The notes: generated from the letters alone by a model not told the origin. A stretch of 34,854 bases of DNA from Microbispora sp. (GCA_019689655.1 JADGHC010000007.1:1-34854), one strand, 5' to 3'. Shown: positions 17,295 to 25,361, numbered from the stretch's first letter. A program made the numbers and translations.

Positions 17295-17464
17295 CTTCGG
17301 TGGTGCATCGTGCCGGCTTCGAAGGCGCACGGCGCTGTGCCGTCTTCGATGGCACACCACGTCTTGCCAATCGCGATGGTGGACCGCACTGTGCCGCCTT
17401 CGATGGTGCATCGCACTGTGCTGACTGCGGCGGTGGATCGCACCGCGCCGGCTTCGTCACCACC
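17295..17464 (+). repeat. Degenerate 27-bp tandem repeat array after trxA
   Basis: Five full 27-base units start at 17317, 17344, 17371, 17398 and 17425, with a shortened unit at 17295 and the beginning of another at 17452. The unit resembles CTTCGATGGTGCATCGCAC followed by TGTGCCGC, with about 60-80% agreement between copies. The period is a multiple of three and one plus-strand frame stays open, giving a repeated nine-residue pattern around FDGxxHCA. No start or family supports a gene. The array lies between the trxA stop and the terminator, so it would be a 3' untranslated region. Confidence 0.8.
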
Positions 17465-17505
17465 CGCCGCCCGGCCCGAATAGCGGCGGCCCCCCGAAGC
17501 CACCA

Positions 17506-17544
17506 GAGCCCTCCGCGCCCCGCGCGGAGGGCTCGTCTGCTTTT
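17506..17544 (+). terminator. Rho-independent terminator of trxB-trxA
   Basis: A 12-bp perfect stem (GAGCCCTCCGCG with CGCGGAGGGCTC), a 5-base loop and a following GTCTGCTTTT tract. This is one of the few hairpins in the window with a real T-run. Confidence 0.9.
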
Positions 17545-17698
17545 CGTGCCGAACGCGCTCTCCGTGCCGAGCTGCGGCGGGCGGGCCCGGCGAATGGTGG
17601 CACATCCCGCGCCCGCGAACCTCCCGCCGTACCACCCTGCAAATCACCGCGCGGCCCACGAACCTCCGCGTACGCGCGCGTGAACCGCTGAGATCCGC

Positions 17699-18331
17699 TC
17701 AGACGGGCCGAAGCGCCCGCTCCGGGGACATCGAACCCAGCAGACGCTCCAGCGCCACCTCGACATCCTCACGCCACGACACGGCGGTCTTGAGCTCCAG
17801 CCGCAGCCGGGGGAAGCGCAGATGCGGCCGTACGGTCTTGAATCCGACCGACAGCAGATACTCCGCGGGTAGCACGCAACCGCCGAGCTGCTCCCACTTC
17901 AGGTCGCCGAACGCCTCGATCGCGCGTACGCCACGGCGGGTCAGATCCTTGGCCACGCCCTGCACGAGCATCCGGCCCAGCCCGCCGCCGGTGAACTCCG
18001 GCACGATGTGCGCGGTCATCAGCAGCACCGCGTCCGAGCTGACCGGAGACGTGGGGAACGCCACCGAGCGCGGGACGTACAGCGGCGGGGCGTAGAGCAC
18101 GAACCCGGCGGCCACGCCGTCGACATAGACGATCTTTCCGCAGCTTCCCCATTCGAGGAGGGTCGCCGAGATCCACGCCTCCTTCTCCAAGGCCGGGTCG
18201 CCCGCCTCCGCGGCCCGCTCGCCGCTGACCGGATCAAGCTCCCAGAACACGCACCGCCGGCACCGGCGCGGCAGGTCATCGAGATTGTCGAGAGTGACAT
18301 TGACCAGCCGACGCGACACGTGTTGCCCCAA
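17699..18331 (-). CDS. GNAT family N-acetyltransferase
   Basis: A 210-residue protein. It shows the acetyl-CoA-binding region TAHIVPEFTGGGLGRMLVQGVAKDL (GGGLGRMLV, equivalent to motif A), preceded by IVYVDGVAAGFVLYAP. The N-terminus has CRRCVFWELDP (Cys24 and Cys27), characteristic of an actinobacterial GNAT subfamily found near parB, for example in the Rv3916c position of M. tuberculosis. The substrate is unknown. The gene is convergent with the thioredoxin operon and divergent from the aminotransferase. The start at 18331 has no strong ribosome-binding site, so the exact N-terminus is tentative. Confidence 0.8.
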   Translation of the reverse strand: MGQHVSRRLVNVTLDNLDDLPRRCRRCVFWELDPVSGERAAEAGDPALEKEAWISATLLEWGSCGKIVYVDGVAAGFVLYAPPLYVPRSVAFPTSPVSSDAVLLMTAHIVPEFTGGGLGRMLVQGVAKDLTRRGVRAIEAFGDLKWEQLGGCVLPAEYLLSVGFKTVRPHLRFPRLRLELKTAVSWREDVEVALERLLGSMSPERALRPV

Positions 18332-18579
18332 TCCCCGTCAGGAGTCCTGCCAGAAAAGCGCGCGAATACGGCGTCTCCAGCTCGCATCGTAACTCAGCGC
18401 ATGGGGCTGAGCGGGTGCGCCACAACGGGTCGCAGGCGACCGTTAAAGGGGTTGGGCGGACCGAAACCGGTGATGCGGGAATGCAAGAAAAGGGGCTCTT
18501 GATGGTCAATACCCTGTTGTGATCGGAGTGGCGCGTTACCGTACTCTGGATTTCTCGGCTACGTGATCGGAGGTGGACC

Positions 18580-19905
18580 GTGGCAGAAGAGCTTGATCAC
18601 GGTCGGACGAACGCGGCCCAAGGGTCGCGCATTGACGCCTACGTCGACAGGTATGCCGCCCGTGCCGCCGGGATGGTCGCCTCCGAGGTCCGAGCTCTTT
18701 TCGCCGTCGCGTCGAGGCCGGAGGTGGTCTCGCTCGCCGGCGGCATGCCGTACGTCAACGCGCTCCCCCTCGACCTGGTCAGCGAGCTCGTCGCCGACCT
18801 GGTCGCCAAGCGTGGTTCCGTGGCCCTGCAGTACGGCTCCGGGCAGGGTGACCCCGAGCTGCGTGAGCAGATCTGCGAGGTCATGCGCATCGAGGGCATC
18901 GAGGCGAACGCCGACGACGTGGTCGTCACGGTGGGTTCGCAGCAGGCGCTCGACCTGATCACCCGGATCTTCATCGACCCCGGCGACGTCGTGCTCGCCG
19001 AAGGGCCATCGTACGTGGGGGCGCTTGGAACGTTCAGCGCATATCAGGCGAAGGTCGTTCATATCGCCATGGACGACCAGGGCCTCATCCCCGAGGCTCT
19101 CGCGCAGACCATCTACGCGCTCCAGGCGGCCGGCAACCGGATCAAGTTCCTCTACACGATCCCGAACTTCCAGAACCCGGCCGGTGTGACGCTGAACGAG
19201 GTGCGCCGCCGCCAGGTGCTGGAGATCTGCCGCCGCGCCGGGGTCCTCGTGGTGGAGGACAACCCGTACGGCCTGCTCGGGTTCGACGCCGAACCGCTGC
19301 GGGCGCTGCGGGCCGACGACCCCGAAGGGGTGGTGTACCTCGGCTCGTTCTCCAAAACCCTCGCCCCCGGCTTCCGCGTCGGCTGGGCCGTCGCCCCGCA
19401 CGCCGTACGCGACAAGCTGATCCTCGCGATGGAGTCGGCGGTGCTGTCGCACTCGTCCTTCACGCAGCTCGCCGTCGGCCAGTACCTCGCCACCCAGCCG
19501 TGGCGCGAGCAGATCAAGTCGTTCCGTGAACTGTACCGCGAGCGGCGGGACGCGCTCTTGAGCGCGCTCGACGTGCTCATGCCGCCCGGCTGCACGTGGA
19601 CCCGCCCCGCCGGCGGATTCTTCGTCTGGGTGACGCTTCCCGAAGGACTCAACTCCAAGGCGATCCTCCCCCGTGCGGTCGCCGAGCGGGTCGCATTCGT
19701 GCCGGGCACCGGCTTCTACTCGGACGGCGGCGGCGCGCGGAACATGCGCCTATCGTTCTGCTATCCCGAGCCGCACCGCATCAAGGAGGGCGTGCGCCGC
19801 CTGGCGGGAGTGATCGAGCAGGAGCTCATGCTGCGCGACACGTTCGGCACCGGCTCCGCGCCGGAACACACGGGCGTCGACACCCCCGGCCCGGATCTCG
19901 CCTGA
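18580..19905 (+). CDS. PLP-dependent aminotransferase, class I/II (2-aminoadipate aminotransferase-like)
   Basis: A 441-residue fold-type I aminotransferase. It shows VVSLAGGMPYVNALP, LQYGSGQGDPELREQI, VTVGSQQALDLI, YTIPNFQNPAGVTL, VVEDNPYGLLGF and the PLP-lysine motif SFSKTLAPGFRVGW (Lys near 259), then GGFFVWVTLPEG and MRLSFCYPEP. This pattern fits the LysN/aromatic and 2-aminoadipate aminotransferase group, without the helix-turn-helix of MocR regulators. The substrate cannot be fixed from sequence. The GTG at 18580 has GGAGG upstream. Comparable aminotransferases occur at this place in other actinomycete origins. A very long hairpin terminates it. Confidence 0.88.
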   Translation: MAEELDHGRTNAAQGSRIDAYVDRYAARAAGMVASEVRALFAVASRPEVVSLAGGMPYVNALPLDLVSELVADLVAKRGSVALQYGSGQGDPELREQICEVMRIEGIEANADDVVVTVGSQQALDLITRIFIDPGDVVLAEGPSYVGALGTFSAYQAKVVHIAMDDQGLIPEALAQTIYALQAAGNRIKFLYTIPNFQNPAGVTLNEVRRRQVLEICRRAGVLVVEDNPYGLLGFDAEPLRALRADDPEGVVYLGSFSKTLAPGFRVGWAVAPHAVRDKLILAMESAVLSHSSFTQLAVGQYLATQPWREQIKSFRELYRERRDALLSALDVLMPPGCTWTRPAGGFFVWVTLPEGLNSKAILPRAVAERVAFVPGTGFYSDGGGARNMRLSFCYPEPHRIKEGVRRLAGVIEQELMLRDTFGTGSAPEHTGVDTPGPDLA

Positions 19906-19925
19906 GTCCGGTACGGCCACTGTCT

Positions 19926-19973
19926 CGGCAAAGGAGCCGTCCATGGCATCGCTCATGGACGGCTCCTTTGCCG
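19926..19973. terminator. 20-bp perfect inverted repeat, terminator of the aminotransferase gene
   Basis: The arm CGGCAAAGGAGCCGTCCATG (19926-19945) is perfectly complementary to 19954-19973, with an 8-base loop GCATCGCT. Part of the stem reads AAAGGAG on one side and CTCCTTT on the other, so it could work in both directions. It starts 20 bases after the aminotransferase stop. Confidence 0.85.
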
Positions 19974-20002
19974 TGAGCCGGCGTTTGCCGCACTCCCCTG
20001 CC

Positions 20003-20146
20003 CCGGGGTGGCTCCGGTGACTGCCCACCGGGCATGCGACGCTTGCCGGGACAGCTCCGATCGCCGCCGCTTGGCACGTGACACCTGCCGGGACGGCTCC
20101 GATGGCCGCCGTGGCCATGTGATGCCGGCCGGGACGGTGATGCGAC
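20003..20146. repeat. Degenerate 42-bp tandem repeats
   Basis: Units start at about 20003, 20045, 20087 and 20128 (the last partial). The best match is between units two and three, which share GCCGGGACRGCTCCGAT and then CGCCG. On the minus strand the repeats read as a recurring IGAVPA peptide in a short open frame with no other support. They lie between the aminotransferase terminator and the ddl-like gene; the rest of 19906-20222 shows no gene. Confidence 0.7.
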
Positions 20147-20222
20147 GACGCGTCGGCACGGGCGGGGCACTAGCCTGTTCAGGCTGGCCGTACTGACTTT
20201 TGAGGCGAGAAAGGCCCTCTTC

Positions 20223-20360
20223 GTGAGCGAGCGAACGATGACCCAAGGATCGCCCCCCGCGCGTCCGTGGAGGGGGATGCGACTCGGGCCAGGCAACACA
20301 GAGCACCTCCGCGCCACGACCGGCACCACAGCAGACCGGATCGGTGGTGAGACGCCATGA
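20223..20360 (+). CDS. Candidate 45-residue protein translationally coupled to ddl
   Basis: A GTG at 20223, with GAAAGG nine bases upstream, opens a 45-residue frame beginning VSERTMTQGSPPARPWRG and ending IGGETP. Its TGA overlaps the ATG of the ddl-like gene in an ATGA arrangement typical of coupled genes. The third-codon-position GC content, about 73% by eye, is lower than in the neighbouring genes, which weakens the case. I recognise no family. It may be a real small protein or a leader peptide; it may also be chance. Confidence 0.4.
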   Translation: MSERTMTQGSPPARPWRGMRLGPGNTEHLRATTGTTADRIGGETP

Positions 20361-21307
20361 GCGATCTGGGCCATGTGCTCATCCTCGCGGGAGGACTCTC
20401 CTACGAGCGCGAGGTCTCCATCCGCTCCGGACGCCGCGTCGCCGAGGTGCTGCGGGCGGCCGGTGTGGACGTGGAGACGCGTGACGCCGACGCCACCCTT
20501 GTGCCCGCCGTACTGGCGGACCCGCCGGACGCGGTGTTCGTCACCCTGCACGGTGGCGCCGGGGAAGACGGCGCGATCCGTTCGGTGCTGGAACTGCTCG
20601 ACGTGCCCTACGTCGGAGCGACGCCGGACGCCTGCCGGGTCGCCTTCGACAAGCCGACGGCGAAGGCGGTCGTCCGTTCCTGGGGGCTGAACACGCCCGA
20701 CTCCGTGGCGCTGCCCAAGGAGACGTTCCACGATCTCGGCGCCACGGCGGTGCTCGCCCGCATCATCGAGCGGCTCGGCCTGCCGCTCTTCGTCAAGCCC
20801 TCTCGCGGCGGCTCCGCGCTGGGCGGGTCCATCGTGCGCACCGCGGAAGAGTTGCCCGCCGCGATGGTCGGTTGTTTCGCCTACGGCGACACCGCCCTCA
20901 TCGAGCGGTACATCCAGGGGGTGGAGGTCTCGGTCTCCGTGGTGGACCTCGGCGACGGACCGGTCGCCCTGCCGCCGGTGGAGATCGTGCCCGACCGGGG
21001 CGTGTACGACTACGCGGCCCGGTACACGGCCGGACAGACGGAGTTCTTTGCACCGGCCCGGCTCTCTCCCGAAGTCACCGAGGCGTGCGCCGGCATGGCG
21101 GTCGCCGCTCACACCGCGCTCGGCCTGCGAGACATCTCCCGCACCGACATCATCGTCGATGCCGACGGCAAGCCGTACTTCCTCGAAGTGAACGTGGCCC
21201 CCGGCATGACGGAGACCTCCCTGCTGCCGATGGCCGCCGAGGCGGCAGGCCGGGACCTCGGCACGCTCTGCAAGGGACTGCTGGAGCTCGCCGCCACCCG
21301 GAGCTGA
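20357..21307 (+). CDS. ddl: D-alanine--D-alanine ligase-like ATP-grasp enzyme
   Basis: A 316-residue ATP-grasp protein. The N-terminal Ddl motif is ILAGGLSYEREVSIRSGR, followed by VFVTLHGGAGEDG, YVGATPDACRVAFDKPTAK, FVKPSRGGSALGGS, the ATP-grasp ERYIQGVEVSVSVV and the metal-binding FLEVNVAPGMTETSLLP. Canonical Ddl ends in EVNTxPGMT; here the residue is Val-Ala (EVNVAPG), and the HGxxGEDG motif is HGGAGEDG. D-Ala-D-Ala ligase activity for peptidoglycan precursors is therefore likely but not certain, and it may be a paralogue of a second ddl elsewhere. The ATG overlaps the stop of a candidate small ORF. The first parS site lies nine bases after its stop. Confidence 0.85.
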   Translation: MSDLGHVLILAGGLSYEREVSIRSGRRVAEVLRAAGVDVETRDADATLVPAVLADPPDAVFVTLHGGAGEDGAIRSVLELLDVPYVGATPDACRVAFDKPTAKAVVRSWGLNTPDSVALPKETFHDLGATAVLARIIERLGLPLFVKPSRGGSALGGSIVRTAEELPAAMVGCFAYGDTALIERYIQGVEVSVSVVDLGDGPVALPPVEIVPDRGVYDYAARYTAGQTEFFAPARLSPEVTEACAGMAVAAHTALGLRDISRTDIIVDADGKPYFLEVNVAPGMTETSLLPMAAEAAGRDLGTLCKGLLELAATRS

Positions 21308-21315
21308 TCCTCGCG

Positions 21316-21329
21316 GTTTCACGTGAAAC
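21316..21329. other. parS site 1
   Basis: GTTTCACGTGAAAC, the perfect 14-base core of the bacterial ParB-binding site parS, nine bases after the ddl-like gene and 2.3 kb from parB. Confidence 0.92.
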
Positions 21330-21330
21330 A

Positions 21331-23005
21331 CTCCCCTCCAGGCCTCGGGAGCCCAGGCAGCGCGCCTGGAGGGGCCGACTCCGGGAGCCCGCCGCTCCGA
21401 GGTAGGGCAACGCGTTCTCCCCGCATGCCGAGTAATCCGGTACGGCCGGCCTCGTGGTTTGGCCATACGCGATTCCTCCCGCGCAGGCCGGGTGATCGGG
21501 AGATGCAGGTCCGGCATCGAGGATGGAGGTGCGGGCCGGTCGGCGGCACCCCGCAGGACCGGCAGCACTTTCCCGGCGGCAAGCGGCACCCAGGCGCCGC
21601 CGCCAGTAGCGGCTCCCATTTTCGGGTGGATCTGCGGCTCTATCGCGTCCGCGATCGACCCCTGCTCGCCCGCTGATACTTCGGCGGCTTCCCCCGGCTC
21701 TCACCACGGCGGCCTACCGGGCCCGGTTCTCGATGACGTGCCATGTATTGATACCGGTGCACCCCATGTCCCCGGCCCCAATGGCATCAGCGGCGTGACG
21801 ACGTCGAAGTCCAGCCCGTCGGCCCGATGCCGACCCGCCCAGTTCCCCGTGGCATGCCACACTTCGGCGCACCCTGCCCCGTTCCCGGCGCCCCTCGGAG
21901 GTGCCCGCTCTGGTCACAGCGGCCTATCGGGCTCCGTTCCCGGCCGGTGCTGTTTCCGGTGAGTTCTGCGGCTCCGCATGCCACATGCCATACAGCCTGT
22001 TTGCACGACCCAGCCCATGCGGAACCTCTCCTGCAGGCACAGGCCCAGCGCGGTCGTGGCGGGCAGTAGGTCCCAGGTGGATCGAATGACGCCCCCAATC
22101 ACCCACGGCGACAACCACGTGTGCGACACCCTCCCCTTGTGAGTCCTGCGGGCGCAGTCCACGCCTACTTCGGCGCGCCCCCGCAGCGGCTCTCCTGCCG
22201 GGCCCGCCCCGCCAGAGCGCGCTCCGCCGGGGCCCGTCCTGCTGCGGCCCGCCCTGCTCTAAGCGCTCTGCGATAGAGGACTGTGCTGCGACTCCCCATG
22301 CCGTGGGCCGTCTGCTGCGGCCCCACCGCGGCTCGCTCTGCCGACTGGTTCGCCCGCGCGTCCGGGGTCTCCGCAACGAAAGCCGACGGCCCTTCTCGGC
22401 GGGGAGGTCGTCGATGTTCAGGTTGCGGCCGGGCTGCTCGCGCTCGTCCTGGTCTCAGCCGACCTGCGCGCCGAACGCGGCAAGCGGCTGCCGGCGCCAA
22501 ACCTTGGGCGGACAGCCCCCTCGGGGGCCGAGCCAACCCGGGACAGATCGAAAGTGAGCACGGTGAGCTCTCGCAGACCGGCAGCACGGCGAGAAGCTTG
22601 GTCAGATGGTTTGCGGCGTCTTCGGGCGAGCCGGGGCGCAGCAGGCATCCCCGAGTGAGCCGGGGGCATCATCAGTCGCCTCGACGCGCTTGCGGAGACA
22701 CGCACAGATACCGGTGTGGAACTGCGACGTCCGTGTGGCTCCACGGCGCGGGGACGCATCACGCTCCCCGGGATGCCGGACGCATGGCCGGGGACATGGC
22801 TCCGCCGCGATCGCTGTGCCCTCGGGCCCTACGAGCGGGGGCATGGCTGACGGTCACGCGCCGGGCGGCCGGTGGTGGAGATGCACCCCTGGCCGCTCAC
22901 CCCGCCAGTGGCACGATCACACCTGTGCAGACCTGCCTGGCGGCGTGAGCGCGCCCGCGTCCAGACCCTCGGGCTGGACATGCCCCTTGCTCCCGGCACT
23001 GGCTG
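21331..23005. other. 1.7-kb region with no convincing gene
   Basis: Many short frames overlap on both strands, but none has a ribosome-binding site, a recognisable domain, or the strong GC bias at third codon positions seen in neighbouring genes. Weak internal repeats are visible: CGGCCTA-CGGGC-like text at about 21709-21722 recurs at about 21919-21933, and GCATGCCACA-type words occur near 21852 and 21977. The stretch 22375-22640 reads in one plus frame as ALLGGEVVDVQVAAGLLALV, and on the minus strand LLRPGSPEDAANHLTKLLAV; both are unsupported. It may be decayed coding DNA between ddl and the parS cluster. Confidence 0.5.
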
Positions 23006-23065
23006 GGCTTCGCGTCCCGACCCATCGACGTGACCGGGCCGTGGGGGACAGACATCAGCGAAGAC

Positions 23066-23079
23066 GTTTCACGTGAAAC
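23066..23079. other. parS site 2
   Basis: A perfect GTTTCACGTGAAAC core, first in the tandem array downstream of parB. Confidence 0.95.
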
Positions 23080-23226
23080 CGCGGCCAACGCCGTCCCCCG
23101 ACCGGCGACGGAGGGGGCTCACCGCAGGCGTAACAGACCGGGCCGTGCGAGGCATACATGGACGGCAGGGCTTCGCGCCCGGCCCATCGATGCGGACGGA
23201 CCGTGGAGGCAGGCGTCGGCGAAGGC

Positions 23227-23240
23227 GTTTCACGTGAAAC
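23227..23240. other. parS site 3
   Basis: A perfect GTTTCACGTGAAAC core, 161 bases from site 2, within the second copy of the same flanking repeat. Confidence 0.95.
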
Positions 23241-23322
23241 CGTGGACAACGTCGCCCGGCCATCGGCGGGGCGCCCGCGGCGGGGCGTAAGACGTGGCCG
23301 AAGGGCAGACATCGGCGGTGGT

Positions 23323-23336
23323 GCTTTACGTGAAAC
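23323..23336. other. Degenerate parS site 4
   Basis: GCTTTACGTGAAAC differs from the parS core at two positions in the left half, while the right half is intact. It keeps the 96-base spacing of its neighbours, so it looks like a mutated member of the array. Confidence 0.7.
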
Positions 23337-23418
23337 GGGCCCATCACCGTCCGGCGACCGCGGGCGCCCCCGGCGGGCGTAACAGAGCGGGCCGTGCGAG
23401 GCAGACGTGGGCGGCGGT

Positions 23419-23432
23419 GTTTCACGTGAAAC
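23419..23432. other. parS site 5
   Basis: A perfect GTTTCACGTGAAAC core, 96 bases beyond the degenerate site and about 165 bases from the end of parB. Confidence 0.95.
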
Positions 23433-23496
23433 CGGGGTTAACGCCAGCGCCCACTAGCCTTCCGTAGGGCCGCAGACCTCGTGATTGGTGGACCGC

Positions 23497-23523
23497 CTGG
23501 GGCCGCGCAAGAGGCGGCCCCGG
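23497..23523 (-). terminator. Terminator hairpin after parB
   Basis: GGGGCCGC (23499-23506) pairs with GCGGCCCC (23514-23521), extended by two weaker pairs, with loop GCAAGAG. It lies about 75 bases downstream of the parB stop. Confidence 0.65.
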
Positions 23524-23596
23524 GATCTCCAGCCGGACGCCTCCGGCGGCTACCGGAAGCGACCGCGTGCTCCCGGCCTAGAGCGCCGCGAGCATG

Positions 23597-24583
23597 TCAC
23601 TCCGCGGTGAGGCCCCTGGCGCGCATCGCGCTGGCCGCCTCCGGTGCCATCGTGTCGATGATCCGCTCCAGGTCGTCGATCGTGGAGAACTCCACCACGA
23701 TGCGCCCCTTCCGGCTGCCGAGATCGACCTTCACCTTCGTCTCGAAGTGGTCCGAGAGCCGGTCGGCCAGATCCCGCAGCGCGGGGGCGGTCGGCTTCTT
23801 CGTCCGCGGCTTACGCGGAGCCGGTCCCGAGGTCGCCTCGCCGAGCGCCACGATCTCTTCGACGGTCCGGACCGACAAGCCCTCAGCCACGATCCGAGTC
23901 GCCAGCCGCTCCTGAGCGGCGGGGTCGTTGAGCGCCAGAAGCGCCCGCGCGTGCCCGGCGCTGATGACCCCTGCCGCCAGCCGGCGCTGCACCTCGGGAG
24001 GGAGGTTCAGCAAGCGCAGGGTGTTGGTGATGTGAGAGCGTGACCGTCCGACCTTCTTGGCGAGCACCTCATGGGTGGCTCCGAAGTCGTCCAGCAGCTG
24101 CTGATACGCCGCCGCCTCCTCCAGCGCGTTGAGCTGTTCCCGCTGGAGGTTTTCGATCAGCGCCTCTCGGAGCATCTCGTCGTCCTGCGTGCTCCGGACG
24201 ATCGCGGGGATCCGGTCGAGCCCGGCGATCTTCGAGGCGCGCCACCTCCGCTCCCCCATGATGAGCTCGAAACGGCCGCCCTCCACGGCACGGACGACAA
24301 CCGGCTGCAGCAGACCGACCTCCTTGATGGACGCCGCGAGCTCGTCCAGCCGGTCTTCGTCGAACACCTCCCGAGGCTGCCGCGGGTTCGGGGAGATGAG
24401 GTCGACCTCGATCTCCTGGAAGTAGGCGCCCTCCACCGGACGCAGCCCCGCAACGTTCGTCCCCGGTACGGACGACGGCGATCCGACAGGCGGCGCGCTC
24501 GCCACGGACGTGGGATCGACGATCGGTCCCGTGGGGATCAAAGCCCCAAGACCCTTGCCCAGTCCCCGACGCTGCTGGCTCAC
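23597..24583 (-). CDS. parB: Chromosome-partitioning protein ParB
   Basis: A CTP-dependent DNA clamp that loads at parS and spreads to build the origin segregation complex. The 328-residue protein begins with RRGLGKGLGALIP, the N-terminal segment that stimulates ParA. It continues with NPRQPR (66-71), the CTP-binding GERRWRA box (110-116), LIENLQREQLNALEEA, and a helix-turn-helix (about 170-193, THEVLAKKVGRSRSHITN) that recognises parS. The C-terminal dimerisation domain includes DRLSDHFETKVKVDLGSRKG. The GTG at 24583 has AAGGAG seven bases upstream. parA lies 778 bases upstream, an unusually wide gap. Five parS-type sites lie downstream and one inside parA. Confidence 0.97.
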   Translation of the reverse strand: MSQQRRGLGKGLGALIPTGPIVDPTSVASAPPVGSPSSVPGTNVAGLRPVEGAYFQEIEVDLISPNPRQPREVFDEDRLDELAASIKEVGLLQPVVVRAVEGGRFELIMGERRWRASKIAGLDRIPAIVRSTQDDEMLREALIENLQREQLNALEEAAAYQQLLDDFGATHEVLAKKVGRSRSHITNTLRLLNLPPEVQRRLAAGVISAGHARALLALNDPAAQERLATRIVAEGLSVRTVEEIVALGEATSGPAPRKPRTKKPTAPALRDLADRLSDHFETKVKVDLGSRKGRIVVEFSTIDDLERIIDTMAPEAASAMRARGLTAE

Positions 24584-25361
24584 CGCTGCTCCTTCATACC
24601 CGCACCCGCACAGAAGGCGGTGCCCAGCGACTCGGGGTCACTGGGCACCGGCACGCACACACCAGGAGAGAGTACCGCTGTGGCGGCGTCTCCATGAGTT
24701 CCAGACATCGAGCTGTGCACAAACCATCCCATTGACCGGACCGCCGGAGGACCGGGCGCTCCGGTCTGCGCGGTGACCTCCCACACCATGACGGCCCGAA
24801 CCCGTGACAATCCATGGGTGCCCCGGGTGGACTCCCGCCCGGTGGGGCGTTCTCACTTCGCGACCAGCATGAGCCCGGCGCCGAGCCGCGCGAATCGGCG
24901 TGATGGGCCAGCCGACCAGGCACTGCCGCGGCTCCTCCACTGTGCGCCCCGAAGCACCCCGTTTGTACGAGAAAAGTCGTTGCGGCGCGAGCCGAATTGG
25001 AACGATGAACGCGTGACCTGCCCGGCTTGCGCTCCGGCGATCAGACGGCCGGCGGGAGTTCTCACGCGACGCCGCAGACAGGCGTCTGCGCGACGTGGGA
25101 AAGCGGCGCGGTTGCGCGAACGCCCCCTGGCGCGAACGCGAGCTGACCGCCGGTGATCTGATCGCCGCCGTCACCGAGGCCGGCTTCGGCGGGCACACGA
25201 GCCGGGACTCCGGCCGGCGCGAGCGGCGTCCCCGCCGGGCAGCCGGATACGGCGCGGCTTTCCCGCCACGCCCGGGTCTTTCATCTACGGGTGCGAGCAC
25301 CCCCGCCCGTGACCGCCCGCACCGCATGCGGCAGTCGGGCGGTCCGGGTTCGGTGACTTCG
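24584..25361 (-). other. 0.78-kb gap between parA and parB
   Basis: No frame here looks like a gene: the longer ones are Arg/Pro/Ser-rich reading shadows without starts or families. A perfect 10-bp hairpin, CGGTGCCCAG/CTGGGCACCG, lies at 24618-24650 in the parB leader. A 7-bp hairpin, CGCAGAC/GTCTGCG, lies at 25073-25090. The hairpin before parB could be a terminator for parA or a leader structure; if parB has its own promoter it should lie in this gap. Confidence 0.5.
24618..24650 (-). promoter_or_regulatory. Hairpin in the parB leader
   Basis: A perfect 10-bp stem with a 13-base loop, about 25 bases upstream of the parB ribosome-binding site. The loop flanks show further partial complementarity. 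No T-run follows in the parB direction, so a leader structure is as likely as a terminator. Confidence 0.45.

Larger units (their letters stand above)
23006..23440. repeat. Imperfect tandem repeat array carrying four parS sites
   Basis: Two copies of a roughly 73-base segment (23006-23079 and 23168-23240), each beginning near GGCTTCGCG and ending in parS, are spaced 161 bases apart. A second word, GCGTAACAGA-CGGGCCGTGC, occurs at 23128 and 23377, and a shortened relative (GCGTAAGACG) at 23286. The four parS cores are spaced 161, 96 and 96 bases. The array ends just before the parB terminator. Confidence 0.8.

Noticed and set aside
22560-22640. Minus-strand peptide LLRPGSPEDAANHLTKLLAV, faintly like an IS1380-type transposase segment
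   Set aside because: Only about 20 residues resemble it, neighbouring motifs are absent in all frames, and no terminal inverted repeats are seen.
22378-22640. Plus-strand frame with hydrophobic VAAGLLALVLVSADLRAERG
   Set aside because: No start codon or ribosome-binding site, and the frame soon becomes Arg/Pro/Ser-rich; could be chance in GC-rich DNA.
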